From: Zoroaster sp. YZ-2022
Lineage: Eukaryota; Echinodermata; Asteroidea; Forcipulatida; Zoroasteridae
Length of the DNA: 64,000 nucleotides
Direction: 5' to 3'
NCBI GenBank assembly: GCA_029582265.1
Contig: CM055816.1
Coordinates: forward strand, 89,247,204-89,311,203
Part shown: positions 1-11,726 of the stretch, one piece after another
How the letters are laid out: every line of letters begins with the position of its first letter
How positions within the stretch are numbered: position 1 is the first letter of the stretch
Position numbers and translations under genes: made by a program
Notes under the pieces: generated by a model
The model's input: only the letters and a program-made list of their open reading frames with translations
Told to the model about the DNA's origin: nothing
Databases searched by the model: none

Positions 1-2
1 CC

Positions 3-188
3 CTTGTTGCGGTTGAGGCTAGTGCCATACTCTTGATATTTTCTAACATTCGCCCAGATGGTTTTGGCTGCTGGGGCTCCCGCTTCTGGGAAAGCGTTCC
101 TGAAAGCATCGCGAGTTTGCTGCAAACTGTGAGTTTGGTGAAATGTTGTAATCACGAAAACTCGCTGTTCAGTCGTTAGTTGTACCAT
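3..188 (-). CDS. Partial DUF4817-like helix-turn-helix protein of a DNA transposon (N-terminus only)
   Basis: Minus-strand reading frame opening with ATG at 188 and open to the window edge, 62 codons. It begins MVQLTTEQRVFVITTFHQ and continues with a helical segment containing FRNAFPEAGAPAAKTIW and VRKYQEYGTSLNRNK. The pattern (T-x-E-Q-R near the start, aromatic-rich helix, FP, K-T-I, K-Y-x-x-x-G-T/S) is that of the DUF4817 helix-turn-helix domain at the N-terminus of many invertebrate transposon proteins, where it is thought to bind the transposon ends. The catalytic part, if present, lies beyond the window. No host gene is visible nearby. The frame is clean over the visible part, so it could be a fairly young copy. 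Family call is from memory of the pattern, not a search. Confidence 0.6.
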   Translation of the reverse strand, partial: MVQLTTEQRVFVITTFHQTHSLQQTRDAFRNAFPEAGAPAAKTIWANVRKYQEYGTSLNRNK

Positions 189-1136
189 CTTTCCAACTAC
201 CTGTACCTAAACCCAGGCCCTTCTTAAATACCCAACTTGAAGAAAAGGATGTCGTAACAGACGATTACCGCACCAGCTTAAAAATCTTACATAATCATCT
301 AGGCAGTCAAGTGATGCGTCCATTTCAGACTGTCTTGAACTGATTACCCAAACTTGCAAAAATGCGATTTGAATTTGCCATTTTCAATAACAATGTACTC
401 GGCCATGTATGACAGCAATGGATCGATACAGGTATCAATGGAAAGCTGAGGAGTTCCTCTTCTTTGGTACACTACATGTAAATTGTCAAACTAAATAACC
501 TTGGCATATTAACGCCCTGAATTCGGATTACCTTTTTTTTTATACGCACTGTATATTATGAAAAACCATATCTCCTGAACCAAAATAACTAATGTTATTT
601 TTTCATGAACACAAGGAAGTTTTAATGTGTCAGATGTATGACCTTCAAATAACCTGATCTGACCTTTACTTCCAGTCCAAACAGAAAGTTCAAATTCAAC
701 ACATTCTAATGCAAAATTGATAGGTCTTTTGAACGTGAAACTAATTTTTTATAATAAAAGATGATTCACATTTACAAAATATGATTGTGACATCATCGAT
801 GATAATTTGATTGAACCGAAAGTTCACACGAACACCATGTGTTTGTCCCAACAAACACTTGAGCTCTAGTTTCATATGTTCGTGCAACCTGATCAATGAT
901 TATCACTATTTTTCCTCAGGGCACAGCTTTGAATAGGAAGAAGAATAAGAAAGAAATTTCAGTTTTAGAAGTGGATGGAAAAACCCAAGAGAATAATTCT
1001 AAAGAAACATATACATGGTCAAGTAGGAACTAAAAACCCAATGCACATGTCAGCTCAGGAGTGAGTGGGATTCACAGAGCTGTCCCAATATCGGTGCTAT
1101 ACGATATTATCATCTCAATACATGAAAAAATGTATG
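189..1136. other. Intergenic stretch with a diverged dispersed repeat
   Basis: No convincing coding region. Roughly 545-900 resembles 10145-10460: both have a 'tatctc..gacca' segment, then 'tctgacct' and 'ttccagtc' blocks and an '..aagtt' block in the same order. This suggests an old dispersed repeat of unknown type. Confidence 0.35.
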
Positions 1137-1567
1137 TGACATGAAACACAATAAAGGGGGCCACTTTGCATCCGTCACGTTAGCAGTTTTTCCAATGGTT
1201 GTTATTTATTTTTAAGTACAGTACCTGAAACCGACCAAAAAGTGTTTCAACATGTGAATGGACATGCAGGCTTATACTAGAACTAATTTGAGTTGATTTA
1301 TTTTATTTTTTTACCCTCAAATTTCCATAAAAATTGGACGGAAAAAGTTACCTCACTTTTCCGTCCATTTGTTGATGGAAATTTTAGGGTAATTAAAAAA
1401 ATAATAGTAATAATCAACTCAAATTATCTTTAGGATAAGCATGCATGTCTATTCAAATGTTGAAATTCTTTTTGGGTGGTTTCAGATATTTAAAAAAAAT
1501 TACAACCATTAGAAAAACTGCTAACGTGACGGTAGGAAAGTGGCCCCCTTTATTGTGTTTTATGTCA
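1137..1567 (-). mobile_element. Foldback MITE family A, copy 1
   Basis: Nearly the whole element is an inverted repeat. Each arm is about 200 bp, running from TGACATgAAACACAATAAAG inward to a centre built of 'ggacggaaaaagtta' and 'cttttccgtcc'. It is inverted relative to copies at 4415 and 9351: the arm carrying 'catccgtcacg' is on the left here and on the right there. Flanked by TG rather than the TA seen at the other copies. No coding capacity. Confidence 0.85.
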
Positions 1568-2440
1568 TGTAGGCCTATCGTACATTAACGACATTGGACA
1601 CCGAAATATGAATTACTTTTAAATGCAAGATCTACAGGGAAGTTGCATACATGTAGGTAATAAACAATTCTGAAAATTATCAAAAGTGCAAATGAATTGC
1701 TCCAAAATGAGCCGAGTTCTTAGATTTTTGCCACTCGGTGCGACAAACATTTCATAAAAGAGAACTCACCGTAACGTCCATAAACACCTGTGGTTTTTAA
1801 ATGCCTCGGCCGACTTTTGATTGACCCACTCATAACGTAGCCCATGTTTCCCCATTTCAAATGATGGCATTTTCATAATGGTACGGTACTGTGAACATGA
1901 GTGGCTCCGCCAGCGGCATAGCAACGGGGGGGGGGGGGCCTGGGGGGGGCCTGGGGATAGTGCCCCCCCAAAAAAAAAAAAAAAAAAAAGAAAAGGGAAA
2001 AAAAACATTTTAAAAAAACCTGCACCCCCCCACTGAAAAGCAGCCATGATTTCAAACTGTTTTTTAAATGTAGCTATTCACAGTAACGTAACTTACCGTA
2101 TAATGACATGAAATTTGGAAATATTTTAACTAAAAAGAGCAACATAAATTTGATATCAGATATTTTTGGAATATCGATGATAATTTTGGAATACTGGCGA
2201 TACTTTTGGAATATCGTCAATATGGATTCACGTATTTAGCATTCCAATTAGGTAATTCTTCCTGCAGTTCTCGCATTATTACTTGACACAGGAAGTTTTA
2301 CCAGAGACTGTGGTAAAACTAACCAAATTACCCACAAAATAATAATTCCGGACAGCATCTTTCTCATGTCAGACTTTATAGGCATGTGACACATGCCAGA
2401 GACTCAAGGCCAAACTCTAACAGGCACAAGCTGTAGTCTA
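1568..2440. other. Intergenic DNA, no gene seen
   Basis: Apart from the MITE fragment at 1911-2047, I see no coding, RNA or repeat signal that I can support. Confidence 0.4.
1911..2047 (-). mobile_element. Truncated hAT-like MITE (CAGCGGCGTAGCC family)
   Basis: Starts CAGCGGCATAGCAACGGGG and continues through G-, C- and A-homopolymer runs to 'cactgaaaagcag', matching in reverse the copies at 23757, 24730 and 31677. The second terminal repeat is missing. Reading frames across this segment are homopolymer artefacts. Confidence 0.6.
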
Positions 2441-3347
2441 GAGCCCTTTTCACACTACAGCTCTTATCCCCGGGGAATACAACCCCATGGAGGCCCCAGG
2501 GAGGCCCCAGGGAGGCCCCAGGGAGGACCCAGGGAGGACCCAGGGAGGCCCCAGGGACGCCCCAGGAGTTTTTTACCCTACGGTTACCCCGGCGCAGTTT
2601 CACACTGTCCCCGCCCGCGTATTCCCTGGGTCTTTATTCCCAGGGGTTCCGCACGCACGTTTTACACTATGATCAAACCCCAGGGCAACCGCGCTGTATT
2701 TTATGGCTAACGGAAGTCATGAATATAGCTAACCGGAAGCCTGCAATGCGTGTACGTACTCGTAAACAATCAAAATGGCTACGCATAACATGAACGACGA
2801 CGTGTTTTAATTTACGCATATTTGTGTATTTACGGAGAAAGGGTGCTCGTTTGGTACAGGCAAGACTAACAATTTTACCTCGTCGAAAACAATTTCAAAT
2901 TTAACCTACTATAAAATCAGTTTGGGAAATTGATAAATTCTTCAAAAAATATAAAGTGAAATGTGGTTTTGTTGATATTTGGTTTCTATAAAATAAAACA
3001 AAACTTGATAAATACTTGGATACAAATCTGTAAAATCTGTAAGCGCGCATTTCCGGACCTTGATTGTTTATCTCTCTGGCCTTTCACAGTTTGTTTAAAT
3101 GTTATCTGTCTGCCACGTAAACTGGGGTAAGCACAACCCGCTTTCGTTTCCCACTAGTCGTTGTTCCCCGGGAGACTCTTAAGCCCCCGGGGTTTTACCG
3201 CTTACCCCTACTCCAGAGCAGGGGTGGCTATTCCACGGGAGATGCCCATTTACCGGGGCAGACCGAGGGTAAAGCAATCCAAGTGTGAAAAGGCCGACTG
3301 TAATTCCCTGGGGACGCCCCCGGGCATTTGACTAGTGTGAAAAGCCC
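2441..3347. mobile_element. Terminal-inverted-repeat element with GC-rich interior
   Basis: Left end CCCTTTTCACACTA and right end TAGTGTGAAAAGCCC are inverted repeats. A further 'gtgtgaaaaggcc' lies just inside the right end. GC-rich segments at both ends contrast with the AT-rich middle. No transposase reading frame. Non-autonomous; superfamily not assigned because the target duplication is unclear. Confidence 0.6.
2489..2565 (+). repeat. 11-bp tandem repeat (gaggccccagg), about 7 units
   Basis: Seven consecutive units of gaggccccagg with one-base variants (gaggacccagg, gacgccccagg). It lies just inside the left end of the element at 2441-3347 and gives short proline/glycine-rich shadow frames on both strands. 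Confidence 0.9.
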
Positions 3348-3501
3348 TTATGGCTGACACCATTAAATATTAGATTTTGAGGAAATTTCAACAGAAAAAT
3401 TCTTAATTTTGGTATTCATCTCAAATCTTGTTCTGAACTGTAATTTTTACAATATTTAATGTTATGTAGAGATTAAAGTACATATGTGCCCAGGCCACAT
3501 G

Positions 3502-3859
3502 TAATAATAATAATGTGTGGACTTATATAGCGCACATATCCACCAACTGAGTGGTGCTCAAGGCGCATTATATTATTACCCCTGCTCATAAGGCTCATAA
3601 GGCTCATAAATCATTCCTGAAACCATCTCAGCTCCCTGGGGAGTATACAGCTCAATTGCTGCCATTACAGCGCATATAGGGCTAATCAACCAATTCATGC
3701 CCTCACAGGTACCCATTTAACCCCTGGGTGGAGAGAAGCAATTATGGTTAAGTGTCTTGCTCAAGGACACAAGTGTCGCGGCCGGGATTCGAACCCACAT
3801 TCTGCTGCTAACACCAGAACTTGAGTCCGGTAAGCTAGACCGCTCGTCCACGACGCTCC
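3502..3859 (-). mobile_element. tRNA-Leu-headed SINE (family S1)
   Basis: On the minus strand this starts with a tRNA-like head (diverged A box, GGGTTCGAATCCC-type B box), continues through 'ccttgagcaagacactta' and 'ggtacctgtgagggc', and ends in 'atataagtccaca' plus (ATT)n. Same family as copies at 11376, 33878, 37268, 39537 and 50372. Confidence 0.85.
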
Positions 3860-4045
3860 AAATATATGTACACTTATACACATGTACAATTGCTGCCTGC
3901 CATGAAATGGCCCTGGTACAACTACATAAGTTGTCATGGTCTGGTGTGAAAAAAAGTACCTAAAGGTGAAGTAGAATTATTCCAGCTTCTGGCTCCAAAT
4001 ATGGTTAAATTTCCCTAATGCCAATATAATACTTGAAGCTCTTAA

Positions 4046-4275
4046 AGGGACACTATCGTCACAATCAACAGGGCATGGAATCGGAGTGCTAGTTTTAGAT
4101 TAACTCAGCTGAAAAATAATACCCACATGATAAGATCATATTACCGTTGGTGCTGCATAAAATTTATGTCATTAATAAAATTTCTTTCTTTTAATTTGCC
4201 AGTAATTTTCAGTCACTGTGTTCATCTTAAACTAACAGACTGATTCCATGCCCGTGGTGATATTGTTCCTTAAGG
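4046..4275 (+). mobile_element. Short TIR element family B, copy 1
   Basis: Begins aagggacactatcgtcaca and ends with the inverted counterpart 'gtggtgatattgttcctt'. The inner arms 'gggcatggaatc' and 'gattccatgccc' also pair. Related copies at 39068-39212 (partial) and 62456-62690. Non-coding. Confidence 0.65.
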
Positions 4276-4414
4276 AAGAATTCTTGAAAACGTAATACAT
4301 TTTATGGCTCAACAAAATGCAGACAGTATGCATACAAAATAATGTATACATACATGCATGCAAGCCTTCAAAGTGCCTGATCCTGCCTGAAAGGTCATTG
4401 CATATAAATGTGTA

Positions 4415-4849
4415 TGACATAAAACACAATAAAGGGGGCCACTTTCCTACCGTCACGTTAGCAGTTTTTCTAATGGTTGTAATTCTTTTTTTAATATCTG
4501 AAACCACCCAAAAAGACTTTCAACATTTGAATAGACATGCATGCTTTTCCTAAAGATAATTTGAGTTGATTATTACTATTATTTTTTTAATTACCTTAAA
4601 ATTTCTATCAACAAATGGACGGAAAAGTGAGGTAACTTTTCCGTCCAATTTTTATGGAAATTTGAGGGTGAACAAATAAAAAAGTAAAATAAATCAACTC
4701 AAATTAGTTCTAGTATAAGCTCTGCATGTCCATTCACATGTTGAAACACTTTTTGGTCGGTTTCAGGTACTTAAAAATAAATAACAACCATTGGAAAAAC
4801 TGCTAACGTGACGGATGCAAAGTGGCCCCCTTTATTGTGTTTTATGTCA
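4415..4849 (+). mobile_element. Foldback MITE family A, copy 2
   Basis: TGACATAAAACACAATAAAG at the left and its complement at the right, flanked by TA on both sides (4413-4414, 4850-4851). The arms pair along almost their full length. TA duplication suits a Tc1/mariner-type parent. Short reading frames here are shadows. Confidence 0.88.
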
Positions 4850-5019
4850 TATACAAAATGTTCACTTTACTGTTTACTGATTCCTTTCTTGACTAGAAAT
4901 ACCAGTAGCTAAATCCTGTGCAATCTCTATCATGTCAAAACGTCAAAACTGTTCACTAATAGTTAAATTCAAACTGTGCTGAAGTTCCAGTACATGTAAG
5001 TACCAGACTGATCTATAGT

Positions 5020-5400
5020 AGGACTTTTCTGTCATTGCAGTACCAGTATGACAATGGATAGGGACATCTTTGCTGTACTGGTACAGTATTGCCTCTTAGA
5101 GACTTTTCCATCATCACAGCACTGCTATGGCAGGTTCTTACAGACTTTCCATCATCACTGCACCAGTATGGCAGTAGATCTTAGGACATTTCTGTCACTG
5201 TCCTGTAATAGCAATGGATCAATGGACTTTTCCCTAAAAGTACTGTACTGATACAGCAATGGATTTAAGAGACTTTACTGTCATCCCTGGCATATACCAG
5301 TTCAGCAGTGGATCTTACGAACTTTCCTGTCATCACAGTACCAGTATGGCAGTGGATCTCAGGGACTTTCCTGATATCACAGTACCAGAACAACAGTGGG
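5020..5400 (+). repeat. Degenerate minisatellite, about 50-55 bp period
   Basis: Seven or eight diverged units built on 'gactttcctgtcatcacag', 'taccagtatggcag' and 'tggatct'. Period varies by a few bases, so the array is old. Confidence 0.75.
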
Positions 5401-5870
5401 AAATAAAGGGTCAATGTTGACACTCTATACGTAAACTACAGTGTAAATGTATCTTGATGCAAACACACAATTTGCTTATAATGCAGTCAACAAAATGCAT
5501 GAAATAAATAATCCTTACAATGTTAAATAATGCCACCAAATGTACTTGAATGAAAAAAAAAAAAAAAGTACATACATGTACTGTTTAAGGCAATATGTTC
5601 TGGTCAGTGGGCCCTCATGTTTAATTTAATTTCACAAAATACCAAGGGCACTTACAATATATAGCAGCTGTGGATACGTGAAACAACTGGAGTGGTTACA
5701 TCACAGAATTGTCTTGTCTTGCTGATCAATGACAATCGCCTGTCAAAAGGACAACGGAAATGCAGATCTATAATCCTGAAACAAAATGATAAATTTGCAA
5801 TTTAAAAACAAAAAACCTAATGCAATTATAAGTAAAATGAAATGCTATGTGCATACATAGATTACACCTC
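5401..5870. other. No feature seen
   Basis: AT-rich DNA with one poly(A) run near 5552. Nothing coding or repeated that I can support. Confidence 0.4.
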
Positions 5871-6073
5871 ACTAGCATAGCTGCCAACTCTTCCGGATTC
5901 TGCGGAAGACTTCGCGTATTTGACAGTAATTTACTTACTTAAAATATATGCAAGGAGGCCTCTCCTTTTGGCACCAAAAGGAGAGGCCTCCTTGCATATA
6001 TTCAATAAGTAAATTATCACAATCACGCGAAGTCTTCTGCAGAATCCGGAAGAGTTGGCAGCTCTGCACTAGT
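5871..6073. mobile_element. Foldback MITE, about 200 bp
   Basis: Almost perfect inverted repeat: ACTAG..GCTGCCAACTCTTCC on the left pairs with GGAAGAGTTGGCAGC..ACTAGT on the right. The centre is 'ggaggcctctccttttgg' facing its complement with a very small loop. As RNA it would form a hairpin of about 95 bp. Confidence 0.85.
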
Positions 6074-7430
6074 AATATTTAGTAAAAAAAGAGTTTTTGT
6101 TCACAATACTGCTGTGTATAGATCTGCACTGCACAAACTAAAAGAGTCTAGACACAAACTAGTCTCAACAGTGTGATTTACATGTACGAGAATAAAGCTA
6201 CCAAGAGTCCACTTTTTAGTACACATGTACATTGTAATGAAATCAACAGCTTATGTGTGGCATTCAATATATATACAATTTATGAAATAGTTCAAGCAAA
6301 TCTAAGAACATACCTGCCTTTCTGCCAAGCAAAGCTGACTAATTGAGCAAGCAAGAACCTCTACCAAAAGATAAAAGACAATAAAGCGGCCCAGTATGAC
6401 TCACACTATTAGCCGTGTGGCTATTCAATTGCATGAGCATCAATTTTCACACATTGAGTTGTTGGAGCGCTGGTAGTTCAGAGTGTCTGTCAGTTTGATT
6501 GGACAGTCTAGGCTTGTCCTCACTACTACATCACTCTACTGTCACTTACAAACACTCCATCTAAACCCAACACATCTTTGTTTGGTTGAAACTCTATATG
6601 ATAAATATGGAAATAGTTTTATCAAAATATTGATGATATTATTGCTTAGACTGCCTGGGGCTTGGATTAGAATTCAGCAGTGGTTCGATGTAGAGTTTTG
6701 GGTTTCATCCTAAACAAAAGAGTGTGCACATTTTATGAAGCCAGATGCAGCACAATCTCTATACTGTATAATGAAATAAACGAGAGGGTATTATAAGAAC
6801 ATGTGTGCCCAGCGCCCCATATACAGTGATTTGACTTAGTTTTCATGTAGGCCAACCATCTTACCCAGGGGCATCATATATGACTGCATTGGCTAAGATT
6901 CTACAGATTAATGCCATTTCCTGCTTCTTGGATTTTACTACTGATGATAAATATGCCAACCGCTGCATCTCATATTACTGATGTACATGTACCTACACTG
7001 ACAGCTTGGTAATAGACAAAGCTATTATAACTATGGCAACCTTAATTTCACATTGATTATAGAAGAATAACTCTTTACAGGTAGCTTCCATCAACAAGTC
7101 TCTTCAGTTCGTGAATAAAGACAGTTATTTGCATTAAGGAGATTTCCAATTTTACAGCTTACAGCATAACATTACATAAATTTGTGTTCTTGGGTCACCC
7201 AATGAATCCACAAATCCATAAACAACACATATTGGAAGATTTTGGTGGAAACAACCATAAAAACTAATACACATTTACAATTGAGCATGTGGTACTTTTG
7301 ATGGATTCAGGATTTCAATAGTTTTTAACTGCTTGGTCATGTTGGTTGATGGATTATAGTTACATGTACTGCATATGTTAGATTTTGATGGATTCTATGC
7401 AGCAACATACGGTACTATACAAATTTTCAT
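6074..7430. other. Intergenic DNA, no gene seen
   Basis: Short open frames here, such as 6483-6713, show no recognisable domain and start in AT-rich non-repeated sequence. Confidence 0.4.
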
Positions 7431-7660
7431 GTGAGCATGGTATCCTGAATCCGCCAAAATCCACCAAAAATTTAGTGGTGGATTTTGGCGGATTCAGGAT
7501 ATGTCCAATATCTACACTGGCGGATTCTGATGGATTCAGGACACCAGCATTTTGTGTGTGACAAAATTGGTGGATTTTGGTGGATTCAGGATACTTTCTA
7601 GTAAAAATACCCAAGGGGTTAATCTCCCTCAAGAGGTTAATCTCCCTCAAGTTTGATTTT
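7431..7660. repeat. Inverted and direct repeats of 'ggattttggcggattcagg'
   Basis: The sequence around 7442-7500 is an inverted repeat ('tcctgaatccgccaaaatcc' facing 'ggattttggcggattcagga'). Further direct copies lie near 7520-7590, then the doubled 'ggttaatctccctcaag'. The same word occurs in the element after SAXO at 63452-63714, so this is probably a remnant of that family. Confidence 0.6.
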
Positions 7661-7730
7661 GATGTATTTTTCAACCAGTTTTATCTCAAGTGGTTTATCA
7701 AATAAAAATGCCACACAAATACATGAAAAA

Positions 7731-8143
7731 TGTGATGCGATCTGGGAAAACCCGTCGGATGTCGGCGAACTTGTTTTGAAGATAATGGCAAAATAGTTCC
7801 CCAATTTTTTTTTGACAATTTGAGTTTTTGGTACCATTTTAATTGTTAATATCTAAATGATCATTCTTGAAAATATTAAATAAAAAATCCATCGTTTTAT
7901 ATGTAAAAACATAGTTTTATGATGACAGATAATTAAAAAGCCGTCTTTGTTTTTCGTTTCCGCCATTGTTTTTTCAGGACAGTGGCAGCTATAACTTCCC
8001 GAGAGCATAACTCAAGTTATAGACAACCTAGAATCATGAATAAAACAATTTTGAAAAGAGCACAGTGTCCTCGTTAATTTGATGTATATAACACAAAAAT
8101 GACAAATTTCACCATGTAAAGGGTTTTCCCAGATCACATCACA
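7731..8143. mobile_element. TIR element, about 410 bp
   Basis: Left GTGATGCGATCTGGGAAAAC and right GTTTTCCCAGATCACATCAC are about 22-bp inverted repeats with one or two mismatches. No transposase frame. Superfamily not assigned. Confidence 0.65.
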
Positions 8144-8733
8144 AATGTCATTCTGTCAAATATTTTTGTATATTGTAAATGAAAATGTGAACTGTGTGAC
8201 AGATCAGAAAAACATTTGATCATCAGTGCCTAATGTATTATCATAATGGCAAATGACCACTAATTATCATAAAGTTTTCCAAGTGAATCACATTATTTAT
8301 TTTTGCTTTAAATCCGTGCATTGCTCCATTCATAGTGGTTATTTCAAATGTTATTTCAGAAACAAATTGACCAGGGCACAGATAAAGAATAATTAAGTGA
8401 AACTTACTCATGACGCAGCATGAAAAATTCTTTGCTGTTCAAAATATTGTGCTTATAAAAATGAATAGTTTAACAATGATTCAGTTAATTATTTGTGAAA
8501 TATTTCACACAAACATAATTAATTCCCTTTACAAGGAAAACAGAAATTTACCAATTAAAAGTGAAATTGCAAACACTTACATGTGAGTTATGTCTGTAAA
8601 CTTTTCTGATGTGTTCTCATAATGAACTTTACCGGGGTTTTCCCCGCAGTTTTTAGCAATGTGTTCTATGCTCTATGCTAGTATAATTGTTTTTAAAGTT
8701 TACTTTTAAGACTTATGAGTGCCGGCCACTCTT
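8144..8733. other. No feature seen
   Basis: AT-rich DNA without coding or repeat signal that I can support. Confidence 0.4.
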
Positions 8734-8737
8734 TTAA

Positions 8738-9104
8738 CCCTCCTACTGTTTGACCATTTGAAACCATTCAAAATTTCTACTTACCAAAATGCCCATTGGT
8801 TTTGTACACACATGGTGATACCATTTGAACAGTGTTGGTAGCAAGCTTTACTACCATTCAAATCCATTCAAATGCATAGAGGGTCCATTGATTCACCACT
8901 TAGAAGTATCCAAACAAGGTTTTGTATTAGCTGTACTACCATTTGGAAAGATCCAAACCAGGTTTTGTATTAGCTGACCTACCATTCAAAACCATTTGGG
9001 GAAATCAATACTGTACACAGTTATTTCACCATTCAAAACCACAAAAGCGAATGGTTTCAAATGGTGGATCAACTTGTATGAAAAAGGTACCAGAAGTAGG
9101 AGGG
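8738..9104. mobile_element. TTAA-flanked MITE (CCCTCCTACT ends)
   Basis: Ends CCCTCCTACT / AGTAGGAGGG are flanked by TTAA at 8734-8737 and 9105-9108. The inside is rich in 'accattcaaa' and 'accatttg' words in both orientations. TTAA duplication with CCC ends is typical of piggyBac-type elements. Non-autonomous. Confidence 0.75.
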
Positions 9105-9269
9105 TTAATGTATATTTTATGGATTTTTTGATATTTTTCGTGTGTATTTTTAGCTGTGTAAATTTACAATGTAGAATGGTAATTTAATTATATTTGGTAG
9201 TTTTATGCATTTACATGTATGTAAAGCGCCCAGAGGCCTTCATTGGTATTGGGCGCTATATCAAGCACC

Positions 9270-9312
<43 letters not shown>

Positions 9313-9350
9313 ACTGCATCCATTCTTAGACATCAGATATGTATAATGTA

Positions 9351-9796
9351 TGACATAAAACACAATAAAGGGGGCCACTTTCCTATCATCACGTTAGCAG
9401 TTTTTCTAATGGTTGTAATTCTTTTTTTAATATCTGAAACCACCAAAAAAGAATTTCAACATTTGAATAGACATGCATGCTTATCCTGAAGATAATTTGA
9501 GTTGATTATTACTATTATTTTTTTAATTACCCTAAAATTTCCATCAACAAATGGACGGAAAAGTGAGGTAACTTTTTCCGTCCAATTTTTATGGAAATTT
9601 GAGGGTAAAAAAATAAAGAAAAAAAGAAAAAAGAAAATAAATTAACTCAAATTAGTTCTAGTATAAGCCTGCATGTCCATTCACATGTTGAAACACTTTT
9701 TGGTCGGTTTCAGGTACTTAAAAATAAATAACAACCATTGGAAAAACTGCTAACATGACGGATGCAAAGTGGCCCCCTTTATTGTGTTTTATGTCG
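9351..9796 (+). mobile_element. Foldback MITE family A, copy 3
   Basis: Same structure and orientation as copy 2, flanked by TA at 9349-9350 and 9797-9798. An (ATT)n run lies about 40 bp upstream at 9281-9310. Confidence 0.88.
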
Positions 9797-10480
9797 TATA
9801 TAGAAACGAACATATGAACATTCAGCTAGCTTCATTTATGATCTCAATTTATGATAACTAGGTATTTGCTACTAATATCAGGCTGCTTTGAAAACCATTT
9901 CAATCACTAAACATTATGATTAGGTGTTCGTGAGACAGTGCTAACACCTTGAAATTGTTCGGTTTTTTTTTTTTTTTCCTTCTCCTTCTTCTCGATGAGA
10001 CTTATCGAACAAAAAAAAACATAGTTCCAAAGTTCACAGAGCCTTCAAACTTGACACATACTTAGACCATAACATGTAGTTGTCAATAAATTTATGACAT
10101 ACATGTATAGTTTCAAGTAAAGTTCATGGTGACTCATCAGATATCGAAATACACTAAAATCCAATTTTAATATATTTCAAAAAAATCATATATCTCATGG
10201 ACCAGAAAAGATATTTACACAATCTTTGCACCATCTTAAAGATCTTCAATTATGTGACATTTCGCCACAGACATGACCCAATCTGACCTCTCCTTCCAGT
10301 CGAAACCGGAAGTTTAAGTGAAAAAAATATTCTGAAGCACTTTTATAGGGTCTGCAGCCAACATGATATGGTATTTGGGCATGCCTTCAGTGGAGGAAAT
10401 TACTAATGACATGTGACCTTTTCAAAAATGTGATTGCTATGTGAACCAGAAACACTGGCCTCCATGTGTACATGTATGTA
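9797..10480. other. Intergenic DNA with diverged dispersed repeat
   Basis: Roughly 10145-10460 resembles 545-900. A poly(T)/poly(A) inverted pair sits near 9962-10018. No gene seen. Confidence 0.35.
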
Positions 10481-11352
10481 AATGATATGATAGATCAGAA
10501 TGATATGATAGATCAGAATGATATAATGATAGATCAGAATGATATAATGATGGATCAGAATGATATAATGATAGATCAGAATGATATAATGATGGATCAG
10601 AATGATATAATGATAGATCAGAATGATATAATGATGGATCAGAATGATATAATGATGGATCAGAATGATATAATGATGGATCAGAATGATATATGGATCA
10701 GAATGATATGATAGATCAGAATGATATAATGATGGATCAGAATGATATAATGATGGATCAGAATGATATAATGATGGATCAGAATGCTATAATGATGGAT
10801 CAGAATGATATATGGATCAGAATGATATGATAGATCAGAATGATATAATGATGGATCAGAATGATATAATGATGGATCAGAATGATATAATGATAGATCA
10901 GAATGATATAATGATAGATCAGAATGATATGATAGATCAGAATGATATAATGATGGATCAGAATGATATGATAGATCAGAATGATATAATGATAGATCAG
11001 AATGATATAATGATAGATCAGAATGATATAATGATGGATCAGAATGATATAATGATGGATCAGAATGATATAATGATAGATCAGAATGATATAATGATAG
11101 ATCAGAATGATATAATGATAGATCAGAATGATATAATGATGGATCAGAATGATATGATAGATCAGAATGATATAATGATAGATCAGAATGATATGATAGA
11201 TCAGAATGATATAATGATAGATCAGAATGATATAATGATAGATCAGAATGATATAATGATAGATCAGAATGATATAATGATAGATCAGAATGATATAATG
11301 ATAGATCAGAATATGATAGATCAGAATGATATAATGATAGATCAGAATGATA
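10481..11352 (+). repeat. 21/18-bp minisatellite, about 42 units
   Basis: Head-to-tail units of 'gatataatgatrgatcagaat' (21 bp) mixed with an 18-bp form lacking 'ata'. Unit lengths divisible by three keep the same frame open and yield an artefactual D-I-M-M/I-D-Q-N repeat protein. The frame breaks only at variant units (near 10690 and 10810), where a base is lost. No start context, splice sites or non-repeat coding flank support a real protein. Confidence 0.92.
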
Positions 11353-11375
11353 TCGGAGTGATCACATCATATTGA

Positions 11376-11726
11376 GTGCCATGGTCTTGAAGCAGTTTAG
11401 TGCATCAGATTTGTGTTCTGATGGCCGAGTCGTCAGAATGTGGGTTCGAATCCCAGCCATGACCGAGGTGCTTGTGTCCTTGAGCAAGACACTTAAATAC
11501 CATAATAGCTTCTCTCCACCCAGGGGTAAATGGGTACCTGTGAGGGCAGAGTTGGTTGTTGTGTTTGATTAGCCCATATGCGCTGAAATGGCAGCAATTG
11601 AGCTGTATACTCCCCAGGGAGCTGAGATGGTTTCAGGAATGATTTATGCGCCTGATGAGCAGGGGTAGTAATGTAATGCACCTTGAGCACCAGTTTGGTG
11701 GATACGTGCGCCATTTAAGTCCACAT
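11376..11726 (+). mobile_element. tRNA-Leu-headed SINE (family S1)
   Basis: Follows the minisatellite directly. Shows 'gatggccgagtcgtcag', B box 'gggttcgaatccc', 'ccttgagcaagacactta', 'ggtacctgtgagggc', and ends 'aagtccacataattatt'. Confidence 0.85.

Noticed and set aside
10466..11375. Repeat protein of D-I-M-x-D-Q-N heptads
   Set aside because: Explained by a minisatellite with unit lengths divisible by three; broken by frame-losing units and lacking gene context.
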